From positions 62,001-126,000 of the forward strand of contig CANMFX010000001.1 in assembly GCA_947497315.1 (NCBI GenBank): a stretch of 64,000 nt of DNA. The letters run 5' to 3'. Shown piece after piece: positions 8,546-17,331 of this stretch. The notes below the pieces were generated by a model that did not search any database, was not told the DNA's origin, and worked only from the letters and a program-made list of their open reading frames with translations. Positions within the stretch are counted from its first letter, which is position 1; each line of letters starts with the position of its first letter. The position numbers and the translations under genes were made by a program. The DNA is from an uncultured Sphingomonadaceae bacterium. GTDB lineage: Bacteria > Pseudomonadota > Alphaproteobacteria > Sphingomonadales > Sphingomonadaceae.

Positions 8546-10150
8546 CTATATAAACAGCTCTTGTGGGCGGGTACGACGCAACCACAGTGCGACCAGCATC
8601 CGTGTCACGACAACAGCGGTAAAGACCGATGTAACAATTCCGATAATCAGAACCACGGCAAAACCGCGAACCGGGCCGGAACCGAAAATAAACAGCAACA
8701 AGCCAGCGATGACGTTGGTGATGTTGGCGTCAAAAATCGCTCTTGAAGCTTCCTTGTAACCAACCTCCACCGCTTGCACCACGCGTCTGCCGCGCCGCCT
8801 TTCTTCGCGTATTCGTTCGTTGATCAGCACATTCGCATCGACGGCCGAGCCGACGGTCAGAATGAAACCGGCAATGCCCGGCAATGTTAGGGTTGCATTG
8901 AAAATCGCCATGACTCCGAGGATCAGGAAGAGGTTCAGCGCGAGTGCAAAATTAGCATAAAAACCAAAGCGACCATAAGTAACGACCATGAATGCCAGCA
9001 CCGCTGCTGTACCAATAATAGCGGCAATCATGCCCTTGCGGATGGAATCGGCACCAAGATCGGGGCCAACCGTCCGTTCTTCCACGACCTGCAGCTCAAC
9101 TGGCAGGGCGCCCGAGCGCAGAGCGATAGAAAGCTGGTTCGCTTCTTCAACAGTAAAATTACCGGAGATCTGGGCTGAGCCACCCAAAATAGGTTCATTG
9201 ATATTTGGCGCAGAAAGAACCACGCCATCCAATATAATGGCAAAGGGGCGTCCGACATTATTTTGGGTCAGCCGGGCGAATTTTGCTCCGCCTTCGGTGT
9301 CGAATGTAATGTTCACAACCGGTGCATTCGTATCCGGATCAAATCCCTGCCCGGCGTCGGTCAACTTGTCGCCAGAAATGCCGCCAAGACGCTTTACCGC
9401 AATGTTCGGCAAACCCGACGGATTGTCCGGATAAGGGAAAACCTGGCTACCGACCGGCGGACGCCCTTCGGCGATGGCGTTGGGGTCGGCTTCAAAATCA
9501 ACTAGTTTAAATTCCAATTTGGCAGTTTTGCCAAGCAGCTCCTTCAAAGCCTCCGGATCCTCGAGACCAGGCACCTGGACAACGATCCGTGTATCGCCTT
9601 GCCGGATGATAGTCGGTTCGCGTGTACCCATTTCATCGATACGCCGCCGGATCACATCAGTCGCAGTATCCATCGCGTTATCGACGGCATTTTCAAGCCC
9701 GGCAGATGTCGGAGAGACAACGAAGCGCGTATCATCACGTACTTCAATATCCCAGTCTCGCTGACCGGTCAGGCCAGCTCCGGTAGTCAGCGGCTCCAAG
9801 ACATCGCGTGCGGCGTCGACTTGTGTGGAATCGCGTACCATGAAGGAGAGCACGCCATCTCTTCTTGAAATATCACCGATATTGATGCGGGGATTAGCGC
9901 GGCGCATCTCGGCCCGAACGGACTCTTCCATCGTCTGCAGGCGGGTTTCCGCCACATCGGCAGGTTCCGCTTCCAAGAGAATATGACTGCCACCGGACAA
10001 ATCGAGACCGAGATTGATGGTTTCATCCGGCAGGAAAGCTGGCCAATATTTATGACTTTCGCCAAAAAACAGGCTGGGAAGTGACATCAAGACGCCAAAA
10101 GCCAGCAGCAAAGATATGGAAATGACTTTCCAGCGCGGGAAATCTAACAT
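8546..10150 (-). CDS. secD: Protein translocase subunit SecD
   Basis: A 534-residue inner-membrane protein acting with SecF and YajC in protein export. The N-terminal helix (VISISLLLAFGVLMSLPSLFF) is followed by INLGLDLSGGSHILLE, the SecD signature, then the large periplasmic P1 region with VVQVPGLEDPEALKELLG. The C-terminal membrane domain has GFILTVGSAVDANVLINERIREE, containing the conserved Asp needed for proton coupling in the family. Length is in the usual range for alphaproteobacteria. Part of yajC-secD-secF-Mth938. Confidence 0.95.
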   Translation of the reverse strand: MLDFPRWKVISISLLLAFGVLMSLPSLFFGESHKYWPAFLPDETINLGLDLSGGSHILLEAEPADVAETRLQTMEESVRAEMRRANPRINIGDISRRDGVLSFMVRDSTQVDAARDVLEPLTTGAGLTGQRDWDIEVRDDTRFVVSPTSAGLENAVDNAMDTATDVIRRRIDEMGTREPTIIRQGDTRIVVQVPGLEDPEALKELLGKTAKLEFKLVDFEADPNAIAEGRPPVGSQVFPYPDNPSGLPNIAVKRLGGISGDKLTDAGQGFDPDTNAPVVNITFDTEGGAKFARLTQNNVGRPFAIILDGVVLSAPNINEPILGGSAQISGNFTVEEANQLSIALRSGALPVELQVVEERTVGPDLGADSIRKGMIAAIIGTAAVLAFMVVTYGRFGFYANFALALNLFLILGVMAIFNATLTLPGIAGFILTVGSAVDANVLINERIREERRRGRRVVQAVEVGYKEASRAIFDANITNVIAGLLLFIFGSGPVRGFAVVLIIGIVTSVFTAVVVTRMLVALWLRRTRPQELFI

Positions 10151-10178
10151 CGTAAAATTATCCGTTCCCTAAACAGGT

Positions 10179-10508
10179 TCAATCGTTGGCTGGTTTGCCG
10201 CTACCACGTGGCACCACGTCAGATAACGTAGCCTTAACCGCTTTAACGCGAATACCTTTGGCGATCTCAACCTCAACATATTCGTCATCGACTTTCATCG
10301 CCTTGCCAACCAAACCGCCACCAGTAATGACTTCATCGTTTTTCTGAACGGCAGAGATTTTACCCTGATGCTCTTTCATCTTCTTTTGCTGTGGACGGAT
10401 AAGCAGGAAATAGAAAACGGCAAAAATCAGGACTAGCGGCATAATCGAAACAAGAAATCCACCCGCTCCGCCGGAAGCTGCCTGTGCCGTGATTAGTAGT
10501 GAAGTCAT
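10179..10508 (-). CDS. yajC: Preprotein translocase subunit YajC
   Basis: A 109-residue single-span membrane protein of the SecDF-YajC accessory complex. One hydrophobic helix (FLVSIMPLVLIFAVFYFLLI) is followed directly by the family signature RPQQKKMKEHQ and a small cytoplasmic domain with KNDEVITGGGLVGKAMKVDDEYVEVEIA. First gene of the sec operon, 28 bases before secD. Confidence 0.95.
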   Translation of the reverse strand: MTSLLITAQAASGGAGGFLVSIMPLVLIFAVFYFLLIRPQQKKMKEHQGKISAVQKNDEVITGGGLVGKAMKVDDEYVEVEIAKGIRVKAVKATLSDVVPRGSGKPAND

Positions 10509-10809
10509 ATTAATATCCCCAATGTAACAGCCTCATTCCCAGGCTGGTTGACCGTCATTGTTGTTTGCACAAAATGCCGGACATCAATGCTGCGCGCGCC
10601 TATCATGCACCCCCAGTGAAAGCAATCTTTAGCTATGCCAAAACAATCAAATTGGACAGCTGATAAAATACCAACCGTAGATGGGAGCAGCAATCCGGGA
10701 GATCAAGTGTACCAAACATAAAGGGTCAAATCCTATGCCCAAAAAACTTGCCAAGGATGCAGGACCGCCATATACGCGCTTGCTCGGTCGGCAACGCCGC
10801 ACTGACGGT
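10509..10809. other. Intergenic region between yajC and tRNA-Pro
   Basis: Holds the promoter region of the minus-strand yajC-secDF operon and the leader of tRNA-Pro. I see no convincing gene, and no clear promoter or terminator hairpin can be named. Short open frames here lack a ribosome site and family features. Confidence 0.5.
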
Positions 10810-10886
10810 CGGGACGTAGCGCAGCCTGGTAGCGCATCACACTGGGGGTGTGGGGGTCGGAGGTTCGAATCCTCTCGTCCCGACCA
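10810..10886 (+). tRNA. tRNA-Pro (anticodon GGG)
   Basis: A 77-base cloverleaf. Acceptor stem CGGGACG pairs with CGTCCCG, followed by discriminator A and an encoded CCA. The D arm is GCGC-AGCCTGGTA-GCGC. Anticodon stem TCACA/TGTGG closes the loop CTGGGGG, giving anticodon GGG, which reads CCC/CCU proline codons. The T arm is GGAGG-TTCGAAT-CCTCT. It stands alone between the sec operon and the AceE-like gene. No integrated element is seen at its 3' end. Confidence 0.96.
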
Positions 10887-10979
10887 ATTTCAAAGTTTTA
10901 CCAGTTTTGGCTTGATTCAGAAGCTGGTGCACATCGATCATGATGTCTATGGAATGATTGTAGCTTCACCTGGAACGCC

Positions 10980-13325
10980 ATGATCATGACCACCAAAACA
11001 AACAACAACACATCAAATGAAATGCAGATGCTGGAGCTGTTGGAGTCACGGCTGCGGTGGCTGTCTTCCTGGACTGTCCACAATGCCAATCATATCCGGC
11101 AAAAGCGCGACGGGCTTAAAGTCGGTGGCCATCAGGCGAGTTGTTCTTCGATGACAGCGATCATGGCTGCGCTCTATTTTCATGCACTGAGGCCGCAAGA
11201 CAAAGTTGCCGTGAAACCCCATGCCGGTCCGGTGCTTCATGCTATCCACTATTTGCTCGGCAATCAGACACAGGAAAAGCTGGAGCGCTTTCGCGGTCTC
11301 GGCGGTGTTCAAAGTTACCCGTCGCGAACCAAAGACACCATACCGGTTGACTTTTCGACGGGATCGGTCGGCCTCGGCGTCGCGGTAACCGCCTTTTCCA
11401 GTTTGATGCAGGACTATCTGATCGCTCATGGGCAAATGGAAGAAAGCGATGCCGGCCGGATGATCGCCTTGATGGGTGATGCCGAGCTGGACGAAGGCAA
11501 TATTTATGAATGCCTGATCGAAGCTTATAAACATGACATTAGAAATTGCTGGTGGGTGGTGGATTATAACCGGCAATCGCTGGACAGCACGACAGCAGAC
11601 CGCATGTTCCGCCGTTTTGACGATATTTTCGAAACCTGTGGCTGGCGTGTAGTAACCTTGAAATACGGCAAGCGGCAGCAGGCGGCGTTCGCCAAACCCG
11701 GTGGCAAGACACTGGAACAATGGATCGAAAATTGTCCCAATGCCGATTTTGCCGCGCTTACATATCAAGGCGGCAGGGCATGGCGCAAACGGCTAGTCAA
11801 AGATATCGGCGGCAAGCCTAACGTGAAAAAGCTGCTGGCCGGTTTCGATGATGATGCCCTCGCCGATCTCATGACCAATCTCGGCGGCCATTGTGTTGAA
11901 ACGCTGTCGGACGCCTTTAATGCCTGCGATGACGACCGACCAACCTTGTTCATTGCCTATACCGTCAAGGGATTTGGCCTGCCTTTGGCTGGTCATAAAG
12001 ACAATCATTCCGGCATGATGAACCCGACGCAAATGGATGGATATCGCAAAAGCCTCGGGATCAAAAAAGGGTCGGAATGGGAAGCCTATGGCGGCATGGG
12101 TGACAATGCAGCGGCGCAGCTGAAAGCCTTTGTCGAGGACAGTGCATTGGCGCGGCACAAATCGGAGGCGACGGCCCCGGCAGTCGTCATCCCGGCGCGT
12201 TTTGCGGTGCCCGCTGGTGATGAACAGTCAACCCAGGCGGCGTTCGGCAAAATTCTTCTGGATCTAGCCAAATCGGGGGAAGAAATTGGTAACCGGATCG
12301 TCACCACGGCTCCCGACGTTACCCAGACAACCAATCTGGGTGCCTTTGTGAACCAGCGCGGCCTGTTTCGGCGGCAGGAAGTGGCTGACGTTTTCCAACA
12401 AGCCCAAATTCCGTCCGCACAAAAATGGTCAGCGCATGGCGCAGGTCAGCATATCGAACTGGGCATAGCGGAGAATAATTTCTTCCTCATGCTTACATCG
12501 ATGGGCCTGACGGCACCTCATTTCGGAACCCGGCTACTACCGGTGGGAACGGTCTATGATCCCTTCATTGCCCGCGGCCTCGATGCACTTAACTATGGCT
12601 GTTATCAGGATGCCCGCTTTCTTCTCGTAGGCACCCCGTCCGGCCTCACGCTAGGGCCGGAAGGCGGTGCCCATCAATCTATCAACACGCCATTGATCGG
12701 GATGGGACAGCCCGGCCTGGTCTATTTTGAACCGGCTTGGGCCGACGAAGTGGCGTTGATGATGCGCTGGGCCTTTGATCACATGCAACAGAAAGACGGT
12801 AGCTCCACCTACTTACGTCTCAGCACGCGATCAATTGCACAGATTGAGCGGGACAATGATGATTGGGAAGCCGATGCGCTGAAAGGTGCCTATTGGCTCA
12901 AAAAACCGGCAAAAGGCGCTGAAGCAGCCATCGCCTTTACCGGAGCCATAGCGCCGGAAGTGCTGCAGGCCTATGACAGTCTGGTCACCGATATTCCGGG
13001 TCTCGGATTGCTGAACGTAACATCACCCGACCTTCTCCATCGCGGATGGTCGGACCAGCGCGCAGCGCGTTGGCAAGGCAAAGATAACAGCCCCTGCCAT
13101 GCCGCGCGCATGCTGGATATATTATCACCGGATGCAGGCCTGATCACGGTCCTCGATGGCTCTCCGTCGGCTTTATCCTGGTTGGGCGCTGTGCGGGGAA
13201 TGAAGGTCAGTCCGCTTGGCACGGACCGATTTGGCCAGACGGGCGACTTGCCCGACCTTTATAATGCCTACCGGATAGACAAGAACGCGATTATCGATGC
13301 AGCGGCCGAGCTTTTCCTCGCCTAG
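10980..13325 (+). CDS. Thiamine-diphosphate enzyme of the transketolase / homodimeric pyruvate dehydrogenase E1 (AceE-like) family
   Basis: 781 residues. The N-terminal half has the ThDP-binding segment GDAELDEGN (residues 166-174) with the paired Asn about 24 residues later in VVDYNRQSLD, as in transketolase and AceE. The C-terminal half shows a pyrimidine-domain pattern (HGAGQHIELGIAENNFF, with the catalytic-type Glu) and an ending typical of the third domain. The spacing and DxNRQ(S)LD motif recall AceE and the related MdeB-type 2-oxoacid dehydrogenases more than sugar transketolases. No E2 or E3 gene is near, so it either uses partners elsewhere or works alone. The substrate is not readable. 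Start ATG at 10980 (or 10986) has only a weak GGA ahead. Confidence 0.75.
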   Translation: MIMTTKTNNNTSNEMQMLELLESRLRWLSSWTVHNANHIRQKRDGLKVGGHQASCSSMTAIMAALYFHALRPQDKVAVKPHAGPVLHAIHYLLGNQTQEKLERFRGLGGVQSYPSRTKDTIPVDFSTGSVGLGVAVTAFSSLMQDYLIAHGQMEESDAGRMIALMGDAELDEGNIYECLIEAYKHDIRNCWWVVDYNRQSLDSTTADRMFRRFDDIFETCGWRVVTLKYGKRQQAAFAKPGGKTLEQWIENCPNADFAALTYQGGRAWRKRLVKDIGGKPNVKKLLAGFDDDALADLMTNLGGHCVETLSDAFNACDDDRPTLFIAYTVKGFGLPLAGHKDNHSGMMNPTQMDGYRKSLGIKKGSEWEAYGGMGDNAAAQLKAFVEDSALARHKSEATAPAVVIPARFAVPAGDEQSTQAAFGKILLDLAKSGEEIGNRIVTTAPDVTQTTNLGAFVNQRGLFRRQEVADVFQQAQIPSAQKWSAHGAGQHIELGIAENNFFLMLTSMGLTAPHFGTRLLPVGTVYDPFIARGLDALNYGCYQDARFLLVGTPSGLTLGPEGGAHQSINTPLIGMGQPGLVYFEPAWADEVALMMRWAFDHMQQKDGSSTYLRLSTRSIAQIERDNDDWEADALKGAYWLKKPAKGAEAAIAFTGAIAPEVLQAYDSLVTDIPGLGLLNVTSPDLLHRGWSDQRAARWQGKDNSPCHAARMLDILSPDAGLITVLDGSPSALSWLGAVRGMKVSPLGTDRFGQTGDLPDLYNAYRIDKNAIIDAAAELFLA

Positions 13326-13345
13326 ATATTTGTTTTACAAAGTCT

Positions 13346-15529
13346 TTACCGGGATGACCCGACAATCTTCTCACTAGCCTTGTTTTTCTCTAACTTTTCA
13401 GGATCAAACCAGACCGGTTTAAGTTTTTTATCCACAAAGAGCTGCATCTGATCCGTGTAATGCGGACTATCCGGCCTGGTCGTCGCAGCGCCGAAAGGCT
13501 GGATCGACCGGGAGTTCACGTTGCCGGCCTTATCCCATTCAACAAACATGATGAAACTGTCGCCATGGCGCACCGACAGACGGCCGTCGTCATCAATATC
13601 CCACAAAGTAGACGCACGGATGGTGTCATTGCCACCATCAATGGGAAGATCGACGTCGCCTTGGCGTAGGCGCAGAACCTCTAGCATGGGTGGATCGATG
13701 CGATCGAAATATTGGTTCAGATGGTCGACCGTCTCCTGCAAGGTTTCTCGGGGATCAGGGACTTCACCGCGTTGATAATGCGCCTTGTTTGCCGGACGCA
13801 ATATTTTTAGCGCCAGAGCGTCGGCAGGCCCCTTACCGTCAAGGTCCCAATCCCATTTGGCGAGCAAGGCTTGAGCCTTGGCAAGTTCGGGATCGTCTTT
13901 CAGGTCCAGTGCGGCAATCTTGTCGAGCCAATCCTTGGCATAGCCAGCTTGAACATAGGCGGTATCGTATTTGATCCGGCGGATTTCCTCTTCGCCGATC
14001 TTGCCATTGGCTTCCAACAACTCAATCGACCGGCGTGAGCGGTTGGTCTGGTCATCTTCGATACCCATGAGCGGAGAAAAAGTCTCCGGGTTCAATTCAT
14101 CACCCGGCCCCGCCGCAACATAAGGCGTGTTATTCGCATTCATGACATAGCCGGAACCCGGGTTGATCAGCGCCGGAACCCGCGTAAACGGCAATGTGTT
14201 CTGCCACACTGCGTTCGGATTATCGCCCGGCAGCACTGTTCGCCAGTCAAAACCCGGCGCGCGGTCGGGGAACATGGCGTTATAGAACATGCCGATATTC
14301 CCCTTGGCATCGGCATAGATGAAATTGGTCGCAGGCACGCCCTGTCCCGCCATTGCCGCCTGCCACTCGTCGAAATCCTGCGCCTTGTTGATCCGGTAAT
14401 ATTGGGTCAGCATATCAAGCTGATCCATGCCCGCATAGCGCAGCGCATAGGCACCATTGCCGTTCATGATCACCGGACCATGGACGGATCGGTAAATCAT
14501 CTGCGGATAGGGAATGACAAACGGGCCATATTTGATTTTCAGCCAGACACGCTTTTTCTCCAGCGGCAGCCACTCATCATCAAATTTATAGGCGTTGCCC
14601 TTTTCATTGAGAGTCAGCTTGTAAATATCGATGAGATCAGGCCGGTTGACGGTGTTAGTCCAGCCCAGATTCTTGTTATGCCCCAAAAACGGAAAGGGCG
14701 ATCCGGGGAAGTTGGCACCGGCAAAGTCCCAGCCTTCCTCGCTATGCACGACCAGTTCATACCAGGCGACATTGCCGCGCAAAGGCTGATGCGAATTGGA
14801 AATCAGCCGGGTCTTGTCATCGGTCGAACGCTCTGGCGCAATCGCATAGGCATTGGAGCCATTTTCATCGGGATCAGGCCCGACCGGAGTGAGTATCTTG
14901 TCCTCGCTGAGCGGATGCACGGTACGATTTTCAATCGGCACGGCCAGGCTGGGCCCGCCTTCCCGGCGCAGGGTCTTACCCTCGGTCAAGGCCTGTATCG
15001 GGCCATTAAGCCCGAAGAAAAACGGGGAGCGTAATGCGAAACCAGCGGCAATATCACGGCCATTGACCGGAAATAGCTTGGACAAGCTGACCTCATCCGG
15101 ATGCTCTTCAACATAGGTATTCAGGCCCGAAGCATAGCCGTCCAGCACCGCGCGTACATCCTCTGGCAGATCGTCATATTTGCGCTTCACCGTACCATCG
15201 ACATCAAGTAGCGCCGCGACAAAATCAATGGGCGCGCCATCCGCACCGTTAAGTGTTGCGAGGCGTCCGCGGGTCATCGCGGTAACCTCTTGCAGCGTTA
15301 TGAAATCATCCTCGGCATGAGCATAGGCCACGCCGTAAGCGACATCAGCATCGGTCTTGCCGAAAATATGCGGCACGCCGAAATTATCGCGAACGATACG
15401 CGCTTCATAATCTTTTTTGGGCGGCGGAGATGCAGGTGAAACGCTCATCGGTTCCCAAACCGCCAGCGCGATGGCAACCAGCAAAATCAGGATCAACAAT
15501 CCTATTCCAATTCGCCTGATCACCTTCAT
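13346..15529 (-). CDS. Penicillin acylase family (Ntn-hydrolase) protein
   Basis: A 727-residue amidohydrolase with an N-terminal membrane anchor or signal (MKVIRRIGIGLLILILLVAI). The precursor layout fits the family: an alpha segment starting near YEARIVRDNFGVPHIFGKTD, then the autoprocessing site GSNAY with Ser225 as the expected N-terminal nucleophile of the beta chain. Asn-rich motifs such as YVMNANNTPYVA follow. Relatives cleave penicillins or acyl-homoserine lactones; the natural substrate cannot be assigned. The start at 15529 has AAGGA six bases upstream, while the ORF extends 66 bases further without a signal sequence. Divergent from the M17 peptidase gene. Confidence 0.88.
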   Translation of the reverse strand: MKVIRRIGIGLLILILLVAIALAVWEPMSVSPASPPPKKDYEARIVRDNFGVPHIFGKTDADVAYGVAYAHAEDDFITLQEVTAMTRGRLATLNGADGAPIDFVAALLDVDGTVKRKYDDLPEDVRAVLDGYASGLNTYVEEHPDEVSLSKLFPVNGRDIAAGFALRSPFFFGLNGPIQALTEGKTLRREGGPSLAVPIENRTVHPLSEDKILTPVGPDPDENGSNAYAIAPERSTDDKTRLISNSHQPLRGNVAWYELVVHSEEGWDFAGANFPGSPFPFLGHNKNLGWTNTVNRPDLIDIYKLTLNEKGNAYKFDDEWLPLEKKRVWLKIKYGPFVIPYPQMIYRSVHGPVIMNGNGAYALRYAGMDQLDMLTQYYRINKAQDFDEWQAAMAGQGVPATNFIYADAKGNIGMFYNAMFPDRAPGFDWRTVLPGDNPNAVWQNTLPFTRVPALINPGSGYVMNANNTPYVAAGPGDELNPETFSPLMGIEDDQTNRSRRSIELLEANGKIGEEEIRRIKYDTAYVQAGYAKDWLDKIAALDLKDDPELAKAQALLAKWDWDLDGKGPADALALKILRPANKAHYQRGEVPDPRETLQETVDHLNQYFDRIDPPMLEVLRLRQGDVDLPIDGGNDTIRASTLWDIDDDGRLSVRHGDSFIMFVEWDKAGNVNSRSIQPFGAATTRPDSPHYTDQMQLFVDKKLKPVWFDPEKLEKNKASEKIVGSSR

Positions 15530-15643
15530 TTCATTTCCTTTTTCTATGGCAATCGACCTTGCCCTTTGTATCGTTCTTGCGCAATGTTGTGACATTGGTC
15601 AACCGGGTAGCCTCCCCATCGTCAAAGCCACAAAGGATAACTC

Positions 15644-17242
15644 ATGCCGAAATTAAAAATCTCTCGCCTTGCCATGTTTTCAGCTCTGTCCACACTCGCA
15701 TTTGCCGCCCCGACATCGGCACAATCTGTAGTTGGATCCGGTGTTCCGGCCAGTACCGTTCCCAACAGCACCGAACGTCCAATTGCCTTTGCCGATCAAG
15801 CCCCTGCCGATGCCGGTCTTATTATTCTAATGCAAAGCGCCGAATTGCCGGATATTCCAGCCCTTTCCCCCGCTGAACGCAGCGCCGTGGAAGCGGCTAT
15901 AGCTTCCGCTGATTTCAAAGGAAAAACCGGCACCAACCTGAAACTGCGCGGCATTGGCAATCGTCCGCTTATCATGCTCGCGGGAGCGGCCGATCCAGAT
16001 AAAGCGGGGCCGGATGACGAAGGGCCGGACTGGAAATCAGCCGCTGGTAGCGCCGTGCAAAAACTGATGCAGGAAGGTTCGGAGCTGGCGATTGTCGGGT
16101 CTCCAGATGCCGCCGCAATGGCTGAAGCTGCACTTGGCTTAGACCTCGGTCAATATCGTTTTGATCGTTATCAGACGGACGTCGAAACAGCACCCGCTGC
16201 GCAGAGCGTCACAATAGCAGGCCCATCGGCATCAGCAGCTCAAGCTCTGTGGAACAATCGTTACAAACATCTTGCGGACAGCGTTAGATTGGTCCGTGAC
16301 CTGCAGAGCGAACCGGCCAATACGCTTTATCCGCAAAGCTTTGTTGATCGGGTGAGCGCCGCGTTCAAGGGCGTTCCCAATATCCGCATCGAAATTCTTG
16401 ACGAAGCCGAAATGCGTAAGATGAACATGGGCGCAATTGTCGGTGTCGGTCAGGGCAGTCCGCGCGGTTCACGGATGATGGTGGTCAGCTACACAGGCGG
16501 AAGCGGCGCGCCGCTCGCGCTGGCTGGCAAGGGGATTACTTTTGACACGGGCGGCATCTCAATCAAGCCGAATAAAGGTATGTGGGCGATGAAGGCCGAC
16601 ATGTCTGGCGCCGCCGCAGTGATGGGCGCAACATTGTCGCTGGCTAAGAGCCGTGCACCAGTCAACATTGTAGCAGTAGCAGCGCTGGCGGAAAATATGC
16701 CCGGTGCCAATGCCCAGCGCCCCGGCGATGTCGTGCGAACCTATGGTGGAAAGACCATCGAAATTTTGAGCACAGACGCGGAAGGCCGACTGGTACTGGC
16801 GGATGCGGTGCAATATGTGGCCGATCGCTACAAACCATTCGCGCTGGTTGATATCGCGACATTGACTGGGTCAGTCGGCCGCGCTGTCGGCGATCAATAT
16901 GCTGGGCTATTTGCGCGGGAGGATGAGATTGCTGATCGCCTGTTGAAAGCCGCCGAGGATAGTGGCGAACATCTATGGCGGCTGCCTTTGCATCCCGCAT
17001 ATGCCAAGGCCATCCGTTCGGATATTGCCGATGTAAAAAATTCAGGTGTCACAGACGCGCCAGGCGCGAGTGCCGGGGCCCATTTTATCGGTTATTTTAT
17101 TGATGAGTCCATGCCTTGGGCGCATCTGGATATTGCCGGTGTCGACTGGAACAATTCCGCAAAGCCACTGACGCCAAAAGGGGCATCCGGCTTTGGCGTC
17201 CGCTTGCTCGATCAACTGGCACGCGACTGGACCGCCAGATAA
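15644..17242 (+). CDS. Secreted leucyl aminopeptidase family (M17) metallopeptidase
   Basis: 532 residues with a cleavable signal peptide ending about at TSAQS, which is unusual since classic PepA is cytoplasmic. The catalytic C-terminal domain shows KGITFDTGGISIKPNKGMWAMKADMSG (metal-binding Lys and Asp) and STDAEGRLVLADA, the M17 signature with Ser in place of the usual Asn. The C-terminus GASGFGVRLL is standard. It removes N-terminal residues from peptides, presumably in the periplasm. Divergent from the penicillin-acylase-type gene and followed by clpB with its own promoter. Confidence 0.9.
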   Translation: MPKLKISRLAMFSALSTLAFAAPTSAQSVVGSGVPASTVPNSTERPIAFADQAPADAGLIILMQSAELPDIPALSPAERSAVEAAIASADFKGKTGTNLKLRGIGNRPLIMLAGAADPDKAGPDDEGPDWKSAAGSAVQKLMQEGSELAIVGSPDAAAMAEAALGLDLGQYRFDRYQTDVETAPAAQSVTIAGPSASAAQALWNNRYKHLADSVRLVRDLQSEPANTLYPQSFVDRVSAAFKGVPNIRIEILDEAEMRKMNMGAIVGVGQGSPRGSRMMVVSYTGGSGAPLALAGKGITFDTGGISIKPNKGMWAMKADMSGAAAVMGATLSLAKSRAPVNIVAVAALAENMPGANAQRPGDVVRTYGGKTIEILSTDAEGRLVLADAVQYVADRYKPFALVDIATLTGSVGRAVGDQYAGLFAREDEIADRLLKAAEDSGEHLWRLPLHPAYAKAIRSDIADVKNSGVTDAPGASAGAHFIGYFIDESMPWAHLDIAGVDWNNSAKPLTPKGASGFGVRLLDQLARDWTAR

Positions 17243-17269
17243 GCTTTTGTAACAATTATTTGTCCCGCT

Positions 17270-17301
17270 CCCTTGTGTGATAAAAACATCACTCCATATC
17301 T
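17270..17301 (+). promoter_or_regulatory. Heat-shock (RpoH-type) promoter of clpB
   Basis: CCCTTG at 17270-17275 and CCATATCT at 17294-17301 are separated by 18 bases. This matches the alphaproteobacterial sigma-32 pattern (CTTG, about 17-18 bases, CCTATNT/CCATNT). It lies about 30 bases before the clpB start, as expected for a heat-shock gene. Confidence 0.6.
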
Positions 17302-17331
17302 GGAGAGAACCAGGAACGAGGGAACGGGACA

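Noticed and set aside
10810-10979. tRNA-Pro as an integration site for a mobile element
   Set aside because: No integrase, no direct repeat of the tRNA 3' end downstream, and the next gene is an ordinary metabolic gene.
10681-10983. 100-codon open frame over the tRNA-Pro gene
   Set aside because: Its middle is the translated tRNA ([20 protein letters not shown]), a well-known artefact of tRNA sequences; no ribosome site and no family.
11046-12158. Minus-strand frames of 240 and 121 codons over the AceE-like gene
   Set aside because: No domains and no ribosome sites; the plus-strand gene is continuous with ThDP motifs.
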